Assembly: GCA_910587475.1 (NCBI GenBank)
Contig: CAJUMR010000010.1
Location: 20,161-84,160 of the forward strand
Length of the DNA: 64,000 bases
Source: an uncultured Muribaculaceae bacterium
Lineage (GTDB): Bacteria; Bacteroidota; Bacteroidia; Bacteroidales; Muribaculaceae
Reading direction: 5' to 3'
Shown here: positions 15,952 to 24,487 of the stretch, piece by piece
Position numbering within the stretch: position 1 is the first letter of the stretch
Layout of the letters: each line of letters starts with the position of its first letter
Made by a program: the position numbers and the translations under genes
The notes under the pieces: model-generated
Database searches by the model: none
Seen by the model: only the letters and a program-made list of their open reading frames with translations
What the model was told of the DNA's origin: nothing

Positions 15952-17133
15952 ATGAGCTGTAGCGACGAAAACAAGCGTAAAATATGCATAGTGTCGAGCA
16001 CCCGCGCCGACTGGGGGCTGCTGTCACCGCTGGCCAGGGTGCTGTCGGGCCGCGACGACTGCCGGCTCTCCGTCATCGCCACAAACATGCACCTCAGCGA
16101 ACGCTTCGGCATGACTGTCAACGAAATCATCGCCGACGGTTTCGAACCCGAAAGAGTGGAGATGGAGTGTGACGACGACTCTCCTTGCGGCCGTGTAAAA
16201 TCGATGGCGCAGTGCATGTCGTCAATGGCCGACTGTTTCGCGCGCCTGCAGCCCGACATGGTCGTCATCCTCGGCGACCGCTATGAAATGCTCGCCGTCG
16301 CATCGGCTGCCGCATTAATGCAGATAGCAATCGCCCACATCGCCGGGGGCACTATCTCGGAGGGGGCCATCGACGACTCGATCAGACACGCCATCACCAA
16401 GCTATCGGCGATACATCTGACCGAAACCGAAGACTACCGCCGGAGGGTGATCGCCATGGGTGAAGATCCGTCGAGGGTGTTCAACACGGGCGCTATCGGG
16501 GTGTGGAACCTCGGCAACATCGAGCTTATAAGCCGCGAGCAGCTGAGCCTCGACCTCGGGTTCGATCTGTCGCACCGGTTTGTCACGGCCACGTTCCATC
16601 CGGCCACCCTCGACAATGGAGACCCTGCCGGGCGATGCCGCGCGATGCTCGACGCTCTCGACAGACACAGCGATCTCAACGTCGTGATCACCTACCCCAA
16701 CAACGACCCCGGATCGGCGTCGATAATCCGTGAAATCGAGTCATTTGCCGCCGGCCGTCCTCAGAGAGTCAAGCTGGTGAAATCGCTCGGACTCCGCCGC
16801 TATCTGTCGGCCCTGCAGTATGCAGAGTTCTCGATCGGCAACTCGTCGAGCGGTATCGTAGAGGTCGCATCGGCCGGCATACCGTCGATAGACATAGGCA
16901 TCAGACAGCGCGGACGCGCCGCCGCACAGTCGGTGATCCACTGCGGCAACAGCGCCGATGAAATCTCGGAAGCGATCGACAAGGCATTGAGCCCGGAATT
17001 CAAAGCCATCGCCGCCAGACGTGAAAACCCATATTTCAACCCCGACACCCTCCGGCTCATGGAAGATGCGATAATGTCAGCCGATCTGTCGAAACTCAAA
17101 ACAAAACACTTTTACGACCTGCCGAAATGTTGA
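15952..17133 (+). CDS. neuC: hydrolysing NDP-N-acetylglucosamine-type 2-epimerase (NeuC/LegG)
   Basis: 393 aa. It removes the nucleotide and inverts C2 of an NDP-amino sugar, giving free ManNAc or its 2,4-diacetamido form for nonulosonic acid synthesis. Motifs: STRADWGLLSPL at the N terminus, GDRYEMLAVASAA, the HIAGGTISEGAIDDSIRHAI catalytic region, TFHPATLDN, and IGNSSSGIVEVASAGIPSIDIG near the C terminus. Length is full. It sits next to a CMP-sugar synthetase and a CBS-domain nucleotidyltransferase, a combination known from the GDP-linked legionaminic acid route of Campylobacter (LegG, LegF, PtmE). LegG is therefore at least as likely as NeuC. It overlaps the next gene by 7 bases. Confidence 0.85.
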   Translation: MSCSDENKRKICIVSSTRADWGLLSPLARVLSGRDDCRLSVIATNMHLSERFGMTVNEIIADGFEPERVEMECDDDSPCGRVKSMAQCMSSMADCFARLQPDMVVILGDRYEMLAVASAAALMQIAIAHIAGGTISEGAIDDSIRHAITKLSAIHLTETEDYRRRVIAMGEDPSRVFNTGAIGVWNLGNIELISREQLSLDLGFDLSHRFVTATFHPATLDNGDPAGRCRAMLDALDRHSDLNVVITYPNNDPGSASIIREIESFAAGRPQRVKLVKSLGLRRYLSALQYAEFSIGNSSSGIVEVASAGIPSIDIGIRQRGRAAAQSVIHCGNSADEISEAIDKALSPEFKAIAARRENPYFNPDTLRLMEDAIMSADLSKLKTKHFYDLPKC

Positions 17134-17840
17134 AACCATTATATATCATCCCTGCCCGTGGCGGCAGCAAGGGCATTCCGCGCAAAAACATCAAACCTCT
17201 TTGCGGACGGCCGCTGATAGCATATGCCATCGACACAGCCAGAGAATGCGGGGCTGACGAGCGGCACATCGTGCTGTCGACCGACTCTGACGAAATAGCC
17301 GATACGGCCCGCTCTCTCGGCCTCAAGGTCGAATACAAGCGCCCTGCCGAACTGGCCACAGACCGCTCTGGAAGCCGCGAAGTGATGATCGACGCGATGG
17401 ACTGGGCCGACCGTCAAGGGATCGACTACAACTGCATAGTGCTGCTGCAGCCGACATCGCCGATGCGCACAGCCGATGACGTCAGAAACTCACTGGCGCT
17501 TTACAACGACGGGCTGGACATGGTTGTCAGTGTCACCGAGGCGTCGAGCAATCCTTACTACAATTGTTTCGAAGCCGACCCGTCGACAGGCTATCTTCAT
17601 GTGTCGAAAGGCGACGGCAAACTGACACGCCGTCAGGACGCCCCGGAAGCCTGGGAATACAACGGTGCGGTCTATGTGATCAATCCATCATCGCTGCGCC
17701 GGCAGGGTCTCGGCGAATTTGAACGCCGGGTGCCTTATGTCATGCCGCGCGAACGCAGCATCGACCTCGACTCACCGACAGACTGGCTCGTGGCCGAAGC
17801 CATCATGCAACAAAACAATAAAAGCAATCAGCCGTTATAA
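17127..17840 (+). CDS. neuA: CMP-nonulosonic acid synthetase (acylneuraminate cytidylyltransferase, NeuA/LegF)
   Basis: 237-aa cytoplasmic enzyme that activates a sialic/legionaminic-type acid with CTP. The N-terminal nucleotide-binding signature IIPARGGSKGIPRKNI is intact, followed by FCGRPLIAY-type (here LCGRPLIAYAI), DSDEIADTA, LQPTSPMRTADD and a C-terminal DSPTDWLVAEA close to the metal-binding region. Length matches single-domain NeuA/LegF. The start overlaps the epimerase gene by 7 bases. The sugar acid cannot be decided from sequence alone; the CBS-nucleotidyltransferase neighbour favours a legionaminic-type product. Confidence 0.88.
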   Translation: MLKPLYIIPARGGSKGIPRKNIKPLCGRPLIAYAIDTARECGADERHIVLSTDSDEIADTARSLGLKVEYKRPAELATDRSGSREVMIDAMDWADRQGIDYNCIVLLQPTSPMRTADDVRNSLALYNDGLDMVVSVTEASSNPYYNCFEADPSTGYLHVSKGDGKLTRRQDAPEAWEYNGAVYVINPSSLRRQGLGEFERRVPYVMPRERSIDLDSPTDWLVAEAIMQQNNKSNQPL

Positions 17841-17861
17841 CAACAAGGGGGAAGTTAAACA

Positions 17862-18938
17862 ATGTCCAACGCAAGCCAACAACATATCATCAGTCACCGC
17901 GCACAGCTCATCGACGCTCTCGACAGGCTCAACAATCTGCCGGGCAGCGACATGACTCTTTTTGTCGAAGATGACAACGGGCACATAACCGGCACTCTGA
18001 CCGATGGCGACATCCGACGGGCGCTGCTCCGCGGCCTGCGCACCGACAGCAAAGTAGCCGACGCCACATATCGCGACTTCAAGTGGATCAGACAAGGCGA
18101 CGTCGACCTCGACCTTCTCAGACAATGCAGACAACGCGGCATCACGGTGTTGCCGGTGCTTGACGGCGAGGGCTGTCTGGTCGACATAATCAACCTCAAC
18201 ACGACTCGCACCATACTGCCTGTCAGCGCAATCCTGATGGCCGGCGGAAAAGGGGAACGGCTCAGACCCCTGACCCTCGACACGCCCAAACCGCTGCTCG
18301 AAATCGACGGAAAAGCGATCATCGACTACAACGTGGAGGCTCTCGCGGCATGCGGCATCAAGGACATCAATGTCTGCACCCGCTATCTGTCGGAAAAAAT
18401 CCACGACCACTTCCGTCAGCCGGTCGGCGGCGTGATGGTCAACTGTGTCTGCGAGACCAAACCACTCGGCACCATCGGAGCCGCATCGCTGATCGATCTT
18501 CCGTCGGAAGGATCGACTATCGTGATGAACTCCGACCTGCTCACCAGCCTGTCGTTCGAGGATCTGTACATGCGTCATGTCAGCGAATCGGCCGACATCA
18601 CCGTGGCTGTCATCCCCTATCAGGTGTCTGTACCCTACGCCATCCTGACCACCGACGGCAGCCGTGTGACAGGCATAGAGGAAAAACCGGCTTACTCCTA
18701 CTATGCCAACGCCGGCATCTACCTTATCACCAACCGACTGCTCAACAATCTCAACAAAGACGAACGCATCGATGCCACCGATTTCATACAGAACGCGATC
18801 GCCGACGGACACAAAGTGGTGTTCTTCCCCGTCAACGGCACGTGGATCGATGTCGGCTCGCCGGTGGATTTCAGCCACGCGAGAGAGATCATGCGTCATC
18901 ACCGCAATATGAGCGATAACAACAAACATGCACAATAA
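17862..18938 (+). CDS. CBS-domain sugar-1-phosphate nucleotidyltransferase (PtmE-like)
   Basis: 358 aa. Two CBS motifs occupy about residues 8-120 (DGDIRRALLRG and VLPVLDGEGCLVDIIN). A nucleotidyltransferase of the RmlA/GlmU type follows, with LMAGGKGERLRPLTLDTPKPLLEI broken by a few residues, VNCVCETKPLGTIGAA, IVMNSDLLT, and a late GTWIDVGSPVDF. The same CBS plus nucleotidyltransferase fusion occurs in PtmE, which makes GDP-glucosamine at the head of the Campylobacter legionaminic acid pathway. The match in order and neighbours supports that role, but ADP- or UDP-specific relatives exist. A strong ribosome site (AAGGGGGAAG) lies 6 bases before the ATG. Only 12 bases separate its stop from obgE. 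Confidence 0.82.
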   Translation: MSNASQQHIISHRAQLIDALDRLNNLPGSDMTLFVEDDNGHITGTLTDGDIRRALLRGLRTDSKVADATYRDFKWIRQGDVDLDLLRQCRQRGITVLPVLDGEGCLVDIINLNTTRTILPVSAILMAGGKGERLRPLTLDTPKPLLEIDGKAIIDYNVEALAACGIKDINVCTRYLSEKIHDHFRQPVGGVMVNCVCETKPLGTIGAASLIDLPSEGSTIVMNSDLLTSLSFEDLYMRHVSESADITVAVIPYQVSVPYAILTTDGSRVTGIEEKPAYSYYANAGIYLITNRLLNNLNKDERIDATDFIQNAIADGHKVVFFPVNGTWIDVGSPVDFSHAREIMRHHRNMSDNNKHAQ

Positions 18939-18950
18939 AACAATATCACT

Positions 18951-20147
18951 ATGGCAGATTCGAACTTTATAGACTACGTCAAGATACTTTGCCGCTCGGG
19001 AAAGGGCGGAGCAGGCTCACGCCACTTCTACCGCGCCAAATATGTGCCCAAGGGAGGCCCTGACGGCGGCGACGGCGGCCGTGGAGGCCACATCATCTTA
19101 AAAGGCAACCAGAACATGTGGACTCTGCTTCCGCTCAAATACCGCCGCCACATATTCGCCGGCAACGGCCAGAGCGGATCGGGCGGCCGCAGTTTCGGCA
19201 AGGACGGCGAAGATGTGATCGTAGAAGTTCCCTGCGGCACGGTGGTCTATGATGCAGAGACCGGCGAATTTCTCTGCGAAGTCACCAACGACGGCGAAGA
19301 GGTGAAGCTGCTCAAAGGCGGCCGCGGCGGCCTTGGCAACTGGCACTTCAAAAGTTCGACCAACCGCACTCCGCGCTATGCCCAGCCGGGCGAACCTGCC
19401 ATCGAGAAGTCGATCGTGCTTGAACTGAAAATGCTCGCCGATGTAGGCCTTGTCGGCTTTCCCAACGCCGGCAAATCGACATTGCTGTCGGCAGTGTCGG
19501 CCGCGCGGCCCAAAATCGCCGACTACCCGTTCACGACCATGGAGCCGCAGCTCGGTATCGTCGACTACCGCAACAACCGGTCGTTTGTAATGGCCGACAT
19601 CCCCGGCATCATCGAAGGTGCCAGCGAGGGAAAGGGTCTCGGACTCAGATTCCTCCGCCACATCGAGCGTAATGCAGTGCTGCTGTTCATGGTGCCTGCC
19701 GACGCCGACGACATCGCAGCCGAATACAAGGTGCTGCTCAACGAACTCGAGCAATTCAACCCCCAGCTCTCTGACAAGCACCGCATCCTCGCCATATCGA
19801 AAAGCGACATGCTCGACGAGGAGCTGATCGAAGAAATAGCCAAAACACTGCCTGCCGACGTGCCTCATGTGTTCATATCGGCAGTGACCGGTCAGGGCAT
19901 CAGCGAGTTGAAAGATGTGCTGTGGAAGGCAATCAACGACGAGAGCAACCGCGCGACAGTCGATCTTGTCCACCGTCCGCTCGATGTACGCCACCGTGTG
20001 CGCGAGGAAGACGAATTCATTTTCGAAAACATCCCGATGGCCGATGACGAAGACGAAGGCGAAGACCTTCAGTCGATCTCGCCCGACGAATGGGGCGAAG
20101 ACGGCTATGATTGGGACGAAGACATCGACGAATCAGATCTCGACTGA
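18951..20147 (+). CDS. obgE: Obg-family GTPase
   Basis: 398-aa ribosome-associated GTPase active in 50S assembly and stress control. The N-terminal Gly-rich OBG fold (about 1-160) has repeated GG motifs (GGPDGGDGGRGG, KGGRGGLGN). The G domain contains P-loop GFPNAGKST (about 169-177), FTTMEPQLG, the DIPGIIEGAS switch II, SKSD as G4 and ISAVTGQG as G5. The C-terminal extension is strongly acidic (DDEDEGED, DWDEDIDESDLD). Intact. Obg is normally a housekeeping gene; here it is downstream of glycan-activation genes. Confidence 0.97.
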   Translation: MADSNFIDYVKILCRSGKGGAGSRHFYRAKYVPKGGPDGGDGGRGGHIILKGNQNMWTLLPLKYRRHIFAGNGQSGSGGRSFGKDGEDVIVEVPCGTVVYDAETGEFLCEVTNDGEEVKLLKGGRGGLGNWHFKSSTNRTPRYAQPGEPAIEKSIVLELKMLADVGLVGFPNAGKSTLLSAVSAARPKIADYPFTTMEPQLGIVDYRNNRSFVMADIPGIIEGASEGKGLGLRFLRHIERNAVLLFMVPADADDIAAEYKVLLNELEQFNPQLSDKHRILAISKSDMLDEELIEEIAKTLPADVPHVFISAVTGQGISELKDVLWKAINDESNRATVDLVHRPLDVRHRVREEDEFIFENIPMADDEDEGEDLQSISPDEWGEDGYDWDEDIDESDLD

Positions 20148-20159
20148 CAATAGCCAACT

Positions 20160-21032
20160 ATGTCGCCGGCTACCATCTCATCTGTCTACAAAGAACTTCA
20201 GGAGACTCTGACTCCCGCGCTCGGCCAGCGGGAGGCAACTGCTGCGGCTCGCGTTATACTTGAGGACGTGCGCGGCATAACGCAATCGGATATAATCGTC
20301 AACGGCCATCGCACAGTCGAAGACCTCACTCTTGAAAAAATCAGGGGAATAGCGGCCAAAGTGCGCGACGGCGAGCCTGTGCAGTATGCGATCGGCACAG
20401 CCCGGTTCTACGGGATGGACTTCGCGGTGACTCCGGCTGTGCTCATTCCGCGTCCCGAAACCGAAGGGCTCGTCGACATGATAGTCAACGACCACGACGG
20501 ACGCAGAGACCTGAGGATACTCGACTGCGGAACGGGAAGCGGATGTATAGCGATAGCGTTGGCGCGCACGCTGCCGTTTGCCCGCGTAGATGCCATCGAC
20601 ATCAGCGACGCCGCCCTGGCCCTGGCGCGCGAAAACGCTTCGACACTGAAAGTCGCGGGCAGCGTCAATTTCAAAAAAGAAGACATCATGACTCTGGAAG
20701 CCGCACCGCAAGAGTATGACATAATCGTCAGCAATCCTCCTTATATCGCCGAGAAAGAGGCCGCGGCAATGGATGACCGGGTCAAATCATTCGAGCCATC
20801 GACTGCCCTTTTCGTTCCAGATGATGACCCGTTGGTCTTTTACCGCAAGATCGCCACATATGCGATCAAGAGCCTGAAAGCCGGCAGGCGCATTTATTTC
20901 GAGATCAATCCGCTCTTTGCCGACGGCATGAAGCGACTGCTGACAGACACAGGCTTCGCGGATGTCGACATTCAACGCGACTACATCGGCCGCAACAGAT
21001 ATGCATCAGCGACAAAGCCGACCGTCAAATGA
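20160..21032 (+). CDS. prmC: peptide chain release factor N5-glutamine methyltransferase
   Basis: 290-aa SAM-dependent enzyme that methylates the GGQ glutamine of release factors. The N-terminal helical domain (about 1-80) ends in PVQYAIG (family pattern GEPxQYIxG). The catalytic domain has VLIPRPETEGLVD, ILDCGTGSGCIAIALA (SAM site) and the substrate-binding NPPY at 192-195. Length is normal. It lies 12 bases after obgE and overlaps recX by ATGA, so the three are probably one unit. Confidence 0.95.
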   Translation: MSPATISSVYKELQETLTPALGQREATAAARVILEDVRGITQSDIIVNGHRTVEDLTLEKIRGIAAKVRDGEPVQYAIGTARFYGMDFAVTPAVLIPRPETEGLVDMIVNDHDGRRDLRILDCGTGSGCIAIALARTLPFARVDAIDISDAALALARENASTLKVAGSVNFKKEDIMTLEAAPQEYDIIVSNPPYIAEKEAAAMDDRVKSFEPSTALFVPDDDPLVFYRKIATYAIKSLKAGRRIYFEINPLFADGMKRLLTDTGFADVDIQRDYIGRNRYASATKPTVK

Positions 21033-21508
21033 TCAGAAAAGCCAAGCAACTCAACGCCCAGCAAGCGACCGTCAGGCTGGAGGAACTCTGTGCGCGCAGC
21101 GAACAATGCTGCGGCGAGGCACGCAAGAAACTCTACAACTGGGGCATATCATCTTCAGAGGCAGAAGCGATCATCAGATCTCTCACCGAGCGGCGCTATA
21201 TCGACGACCGACGCTTCTGCCGTGCCTTTGTCAGGGACAAACTGCAATTCTCGCGCTGGGGCAAACGCAAGATCATGCTCACTCTGATACAAAAAAGAGT
21301 CGACCGCGACATCATCGAGGAAGCTTTTGACGAAATAGATCCCGACGATTACTTCGACACGTTGAAAAAAATAGTCCGGGCCAAAGCCCGGACCATAAGT
21401 GACGCCGACACATTTGAAGGTCGGACACGTTTGTTCAGATTTGCAGTATCGCGCGGCTTCGAGCCAGATCTCGTATCGAAAGTCCTGCGCGAAATGGCGG
21501 CTAAATGA
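21029..21508 (+). CDS. recX: RecA regulator RecX
   Basis: 159-aa all-helical protein that modulates RecA filaments. The three tandem helical repeats are recognisable: LEELCARSEQCCGEARKKLYNWGI, RRYIDDRRFCRAFVRDKLQFSRWGKRKI (each with breaks) and the C-terminal FRFAVSRGFEPDLVSKVLREM. Length is typical. No recA is in the window. The start overlaps prmC (ATGA). The end overlaps the convergent queA by 8 bases, and no terminator is visible between them. Confidence 0.92.
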   Translation: MIRKAKQLNAQQATVRLEELCARSEQCCGEARKKLYNWGISSSEAEAIIRSLTERRYIDDRRFCRAFVRDKLQFSRWGKRKIMLTLIQKRVDRDIIEEAFDEIDPDDYFDTLKKIVRAKARTISDADTFEGRTRLFRFAVSRGFEPDLVSKVLREMAAK

Positions 21509-22550
21509 TCAGCATCGCGTCGCCGTAGGCTCCGAATTTGTAGCCTTCTTTCACAGCTGTTTCGTAAGCCTTCTTCACCAGATCGTAACCTCCGAATGCA
21601 GAAACCATCATCAACATGGTCGAATAAGGCATGTGGAAGTTGCTTACCAGAGCATCGGTGACAGTGAAATCGTAGGGAGGGAAAATAAATTTATTAGTCC
21701 ATCCGTCGTAAGTCTTCATGTGGCCACCCATGCTGACAGCCGTGGCAATGCCGCGGAGCACAGATGTGCCGACGGCGCATACTTTCTTTTCATTGTCCTT
21801 GGCATTGTTGACTGTGTCGACCAGAGTCTGTGATGCGACCATCTGTTCGGAATCCATGCGGTGCTTCGTCAGATCTTCGACATCTATCTCGCGGAAATTG
21901 CCAAGACCGCTATGGACGGTGATGAATGCCTGCTCGACGCCCTTTATCTCGAGACGTTTGAGCAGCTCACGCGAAAAATGAAGACCTGCGGCCGGTGCGA
22001 CGACAGCGCCTTCCTTTGCTGCAAAAATACACTGATAGGCTTCAGCGTCGTCTTCATTAGCCTCGCGCTTGATGTACTCGGGCAGCGGAGTGTGGCCCAA
22101 AGCATAGAGCGCAGCCTTGAATTCGTCGTGCGGGCCGTCGTAGAGGAAACGTAGAGTGCGGCCGCGCGACGTGGTGTTGTCGATCACTTCGGCCACCATC
22201 GACTCATCGTCGCCGAAATAGAGTTTGTTGCCGATGCGGATCTTGCGCGCCGGTTCGACGAGCACATCCCACAACTTGTTGTCGGCATTGAGTTCCCTGA
22301 GCAAAAAGACTTCGATGCGCGCACCGGTCTTTTCCTTGTTGCCATAGAGCAATGCCGGGAAAACCTTAGTGTCGTTGAAGACCATCACGTCGCCTTCGTT
22401 GAAGTAGCCGAGAATATCTTTGAATATCTTGTGTTCGATTTCGCCGGTTTTACGGTTGACAACCATCAGACGGACTTCGTCGCGGTGATCGATTGGGTAT
22501 TGAGCGATCAATTCTTCGGGCAAACGGAATTTAAACTGAGACAGCTTCAT
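21501..22550 (-). CDS. queA: S-adenosylmethionine:tRNA ribosyltransferase-isomerase
   Basis: 349-aa enzyme that builds epoxyqueuosine from preQ1-tRNA. The start reads MKLSQFKFRLPEELIAQYPIDHRDEVRLMV with family motifs; later VMVFNDTKVFPALLYG, FLLRELNADNKLWDVLVEPARK, PLPEYIKREA, HFSRELL, and the C-terminal PYSTMLMMVSAFGG and FGAYGDAMLI. Intact and full length. It is the last gene of a minus-strand run with truB, uppP, DUF3098 and ftsX, separated from truB by 53 bases. The queuosine precursor genes are elsewhere. Confidence 0.96.
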   Translation of the reverse strand: MKLSQFKFRLPEELIAQYPIDHRDEVRLMVVNRKTGEIEHKIFKDILGYFNEGDVMVFNDTKVFPALLYGNKEKTGARIEVFLLRELNADNKLWDVLVEPARKIRIGNKLYFGDDESMVAEVIDNTTSRGRTLRFLYDGPHDEFKAALYALGHTPLPEYIKREANEDDAEAYQCIFAAKEGAVVAPAAGLHFSRELLKRLEIKGVEQAFITVHSGLGNFREIDVEDLTKHRMDSEQMVASQTLVDTVNNAKDNEKKVCAVGTSVLRGIATAVSMGGHMKTYDGWTNKFIFPPYDFTVTDALVSNFHMPYSTMLMMVSAFGGYDLVKKAYETAVKEGYKFGAYGDAMLII

Positions 22551-22603
22551 AATTCTTTATCAATAATCTTTACTAAAATAATATCGTGTAGAAAAAAAAT
22601 ATG

Positions 22604-23320
22604 TTAGTTACATTGCAAATCCTCGGGCATTTCCACTTCGGCATTGGCAATCATGTCGGCGGCCTCATCGACCGACAGACAGCGGTCGACGGTGATATCG
22701 CCAACCCTCGTGCGCCTCAGGGCCGACAGATGGGCTCCCGAACGGAGGGCCGCCCCGATGTCACGGGCAAGTGCACGGATATACGTCCCCTTGCTGCACA
22801 CCACCCTGACGGTTATTTCGGTCTGCTTGTAATCGAGCAGTTCAATTTCGTCAATTACCAGCACTTTAGGCTTCAGCTCCACTTCCTTACCTTTACGGGC
22901 CATGGAGTATGCCCGCTTGCCGTCGACCTTACACGCCGAATAGGCAGGGGGCACTTGCTCGATGCGACCGACAAACGTCTTGAGCACGTCCTCGACCATC
23001 GCACGGTCGATGTGGTCGACAGGATATGTGGCATCGATCTTGGTCTCGAGGTCGAACGACGGAGTTGTGGCACCTAAAGCGATTGTTGCCACATACTCTT
23101 TCACACCGGCCTGCAGTTCCTCGATGCGTTTTGTCGCCTTTCCTGTGCAGACGATCATGACACCGGTCGCCAACGGATCGAGTGTTCCGGCATGTCCGAC
23201 CTTGAATTTCTTAACGCCTATGCGCCGCATCACAGCCCCGCGCAGACGCTTCACGGCGTCAAACGACGTCCAGCCGAGAGGTTTGTCGATATAGAGGATT
23301 TCACCTGCAATAAAATTCAT
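22604..23320 (-). CDS. truB: tRNA pseudouridine(55) synthase
   Basis: 238 aa from the ATG at 23320; a longer frame starting inside uppP is rejected because GEILYIDKPLGWTSFD is the normal family start. The catalytic Asp is in GHAGTLDPLATG (Asp48). Also present are QVPPAYSACKVDGKRAY, the RVVCSKGTYIRALARDIG motif and ALRRTRVGD. It is somewhat short because the C-terminal PUA domain found in longer TruB proteins is absent, as in many Bacteroidetes. It starts 8 bases after the uppP stop. Confidence 0.95.
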   Translation of the reverse strand: MNFIAGEILYIDKPLGWTSFDAVKRLRGAVMRRIGVKKFKVGHAGTLDPLATGVMIVCTGKATKRIEELQAGVKEYVATIALGATTPSFDLETKIDATYPVDHIDRAMVEDVLKTFVGRIEQVPPAYSACKVDGKRAYSMARKGKEVELKPKVLVIDEIELLDYKQTEITVRVVCSKGTYIRALARDIGAALRSGAHLSALRRTRVGDITVDRCLSVDEAADMIANAEVEMPEDLQCN

Positions 23321-23328
23321 CGCGCTGA

Positions 23329-24165
23329 TCAGTATGCTGTTACGATGCAGATCACACCAACGATGAGACAATAGACCGCAAACCACACGAGTTTACCGCG
23401 CTTTACAATCTCGAGCATCCACTTGCAGGCAATGCAACCGACCACAAATGATGCGATAAATCCGATCAACATCGGCATCCATCCGATCGATGCATGACTG
23501 ACACTTTCACCTCCTATTATATCTTTTAAATCGAGGAGTGCTTCTCCGAGGATCGGGATTATTACCATAAAGAACGAGAACTGTGCGACCTGATCGCGGC
23601 GGTCGCCGAGAAGAAGGCCTGTGGCAATTGTCGATCCCGAACGCGAAAGACCGGGCAGAACGGCTACAGCCTGGGCGCAGCCGATGATAAATGCATCAAG
23701 CATGGTGATCTCGCGTCCGCGATAAGAGTTGACATTGGTGCTACGGTTGATTTCGCGGGTGCGGAAAAAGTAAGAGAACGTCAACAACGCAGCTGTCACA
23801 CAGAGACAGATGCCGACGATGCCGAGTCCGCCGCCGAAAAAGCCTTCGATCGTATCCTTGAAAAACAGGCCGACAACAGCGACCGGGACACATGACACTA
23901 AAATTTTTATGACATAGAAAAAGTTGCGGTCGCCCTTGAAGGTGAAAAACGAAGTGCAGAGCGGTAAAAATTCACGCCACAACACCACGATTGTGCTCAG
24001 CACTGTTGCGACGTGGAGCATCACGTCGAATTCAAGACTTTCAGCCCCCGACAAGTCGAGCCCCAATAGTTCGCGACAAATTTCGAGATGACCCGACGAA
24101 CTGATAGGGAGATATTCGGCCAGGCCTTGTACAATGCCCATGATAAGGGCGTTAATCCAATCCAT
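23329..24165 (-). CDS. uppP: undecaprenyl-diphosphatase
   Basis: 278-aa integral membrane phosphatase that recycles undecaprenyl pyrophosphate for cell-wall and glycan synthesis (BacA/UppP). Signature EYLPISSSGHLEI near the N terminus and the second motif LPGLSRSGSTIATGLLLG are both intact. Seven to eight hydrophobic segments are visible. The start MDWINALIMGIVQGLAEYLP is canonical. The overlap-free spacing with truB (8 bases) and the DUF3098 gene (38 bases) supports one operon. Confidence 0.95.
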   Translation of the reverse strand: MDWINALIMGIVQGLAEYLPISSSGHLEICRELLGLDLSGAESLEFDVMLHVATVLSTIVVLWREFLPLCTSFFTFKGDRNFFYVIKILVSCVPVAVVGLFFKDTIEGFFGGGLGIVGICLCVTAALLTFSYFFRTREINRSTNVNSYRGREITMLDAFIIGCAQAVAVLPGLSRSGSTIATGLLLGDRRDQVAQFSFFMVIIPILGEALLDLKDIIGGESVSHASIGWMPMLIGFIASFVVGCIACKWMLEIVKRGKLVWFAVYCLIVGVICIVTAY

Positions 24166-24203
24166 AAATAATCTGTTGAGTTACGTTTTTTAATTCAGTA
24201 GTA

Positions 24204-24464
24204 TCATCGGTCAGAAGGTCTGACGGCGATTGCCACCGCCATTGCCACAAAGCCGACAAAGGCCAACATCGGGCCGACAACAATGCGGCGTGCGCTGAAT
24301 ATGTCGGGGTTGAACTCCTCAGGGGTCGAACTGCCTCCAAGCATCAGCAGAAAACCGATCACGATAAGCGCTCCGGAGATGGCCATGCCTATAAAATTCT
24401 TTTTTGTCAGAGGCATTGTCTGACGGCTTTCCTTTTCAATGCCGGAATCCTTTTCCTTTTTCAT
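24204..24464 (-). CDS. DUF3098 two-helix membrane protein
   Basis: 86 aa from the ATG at 24464; the longer frame upstream runs into ftsX and is not used. A charged N terminus (KKEKDSGIEKESRQ) is followed by the family motif PLTKKNFIGMAISGALIVIGF, a GGSSTPEEFNPDIFSARRIVVGP loop (both with breaks) and a second hydrophobic helix ending in VRPSDR. The position between ftsX and uppP is typical for Bacteroidetes DUF3098 proteins and hints at a role in cell envelope or division, but none is established. Confidence 0.85.
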   Translation of the reverse strand: MKKEKDSGIEKESRQTMPLTKKNFIGMAISGALIVIGFLLMLGGSSTPEEFNPDIFSARRIVVGPMLAFVGFVAMAVAIAVRPSDR

Positions 24465-24487
24465 TATACCTAAAAAAATGTTTTTGT

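Noticed and set aside
17835..18935. Minus-strand frame of 366 aa opposite the CBS-nucleotidyltransferase
   Set aside because: The sense frame carries complete family motifs; the antisense frame is a by-product of GC-rich codon use.
19098..19994. Minus-strand frame of 298 aa opposite obgE
   Set aside because: obgE has all G motifs; the antisense frame shows no domain.
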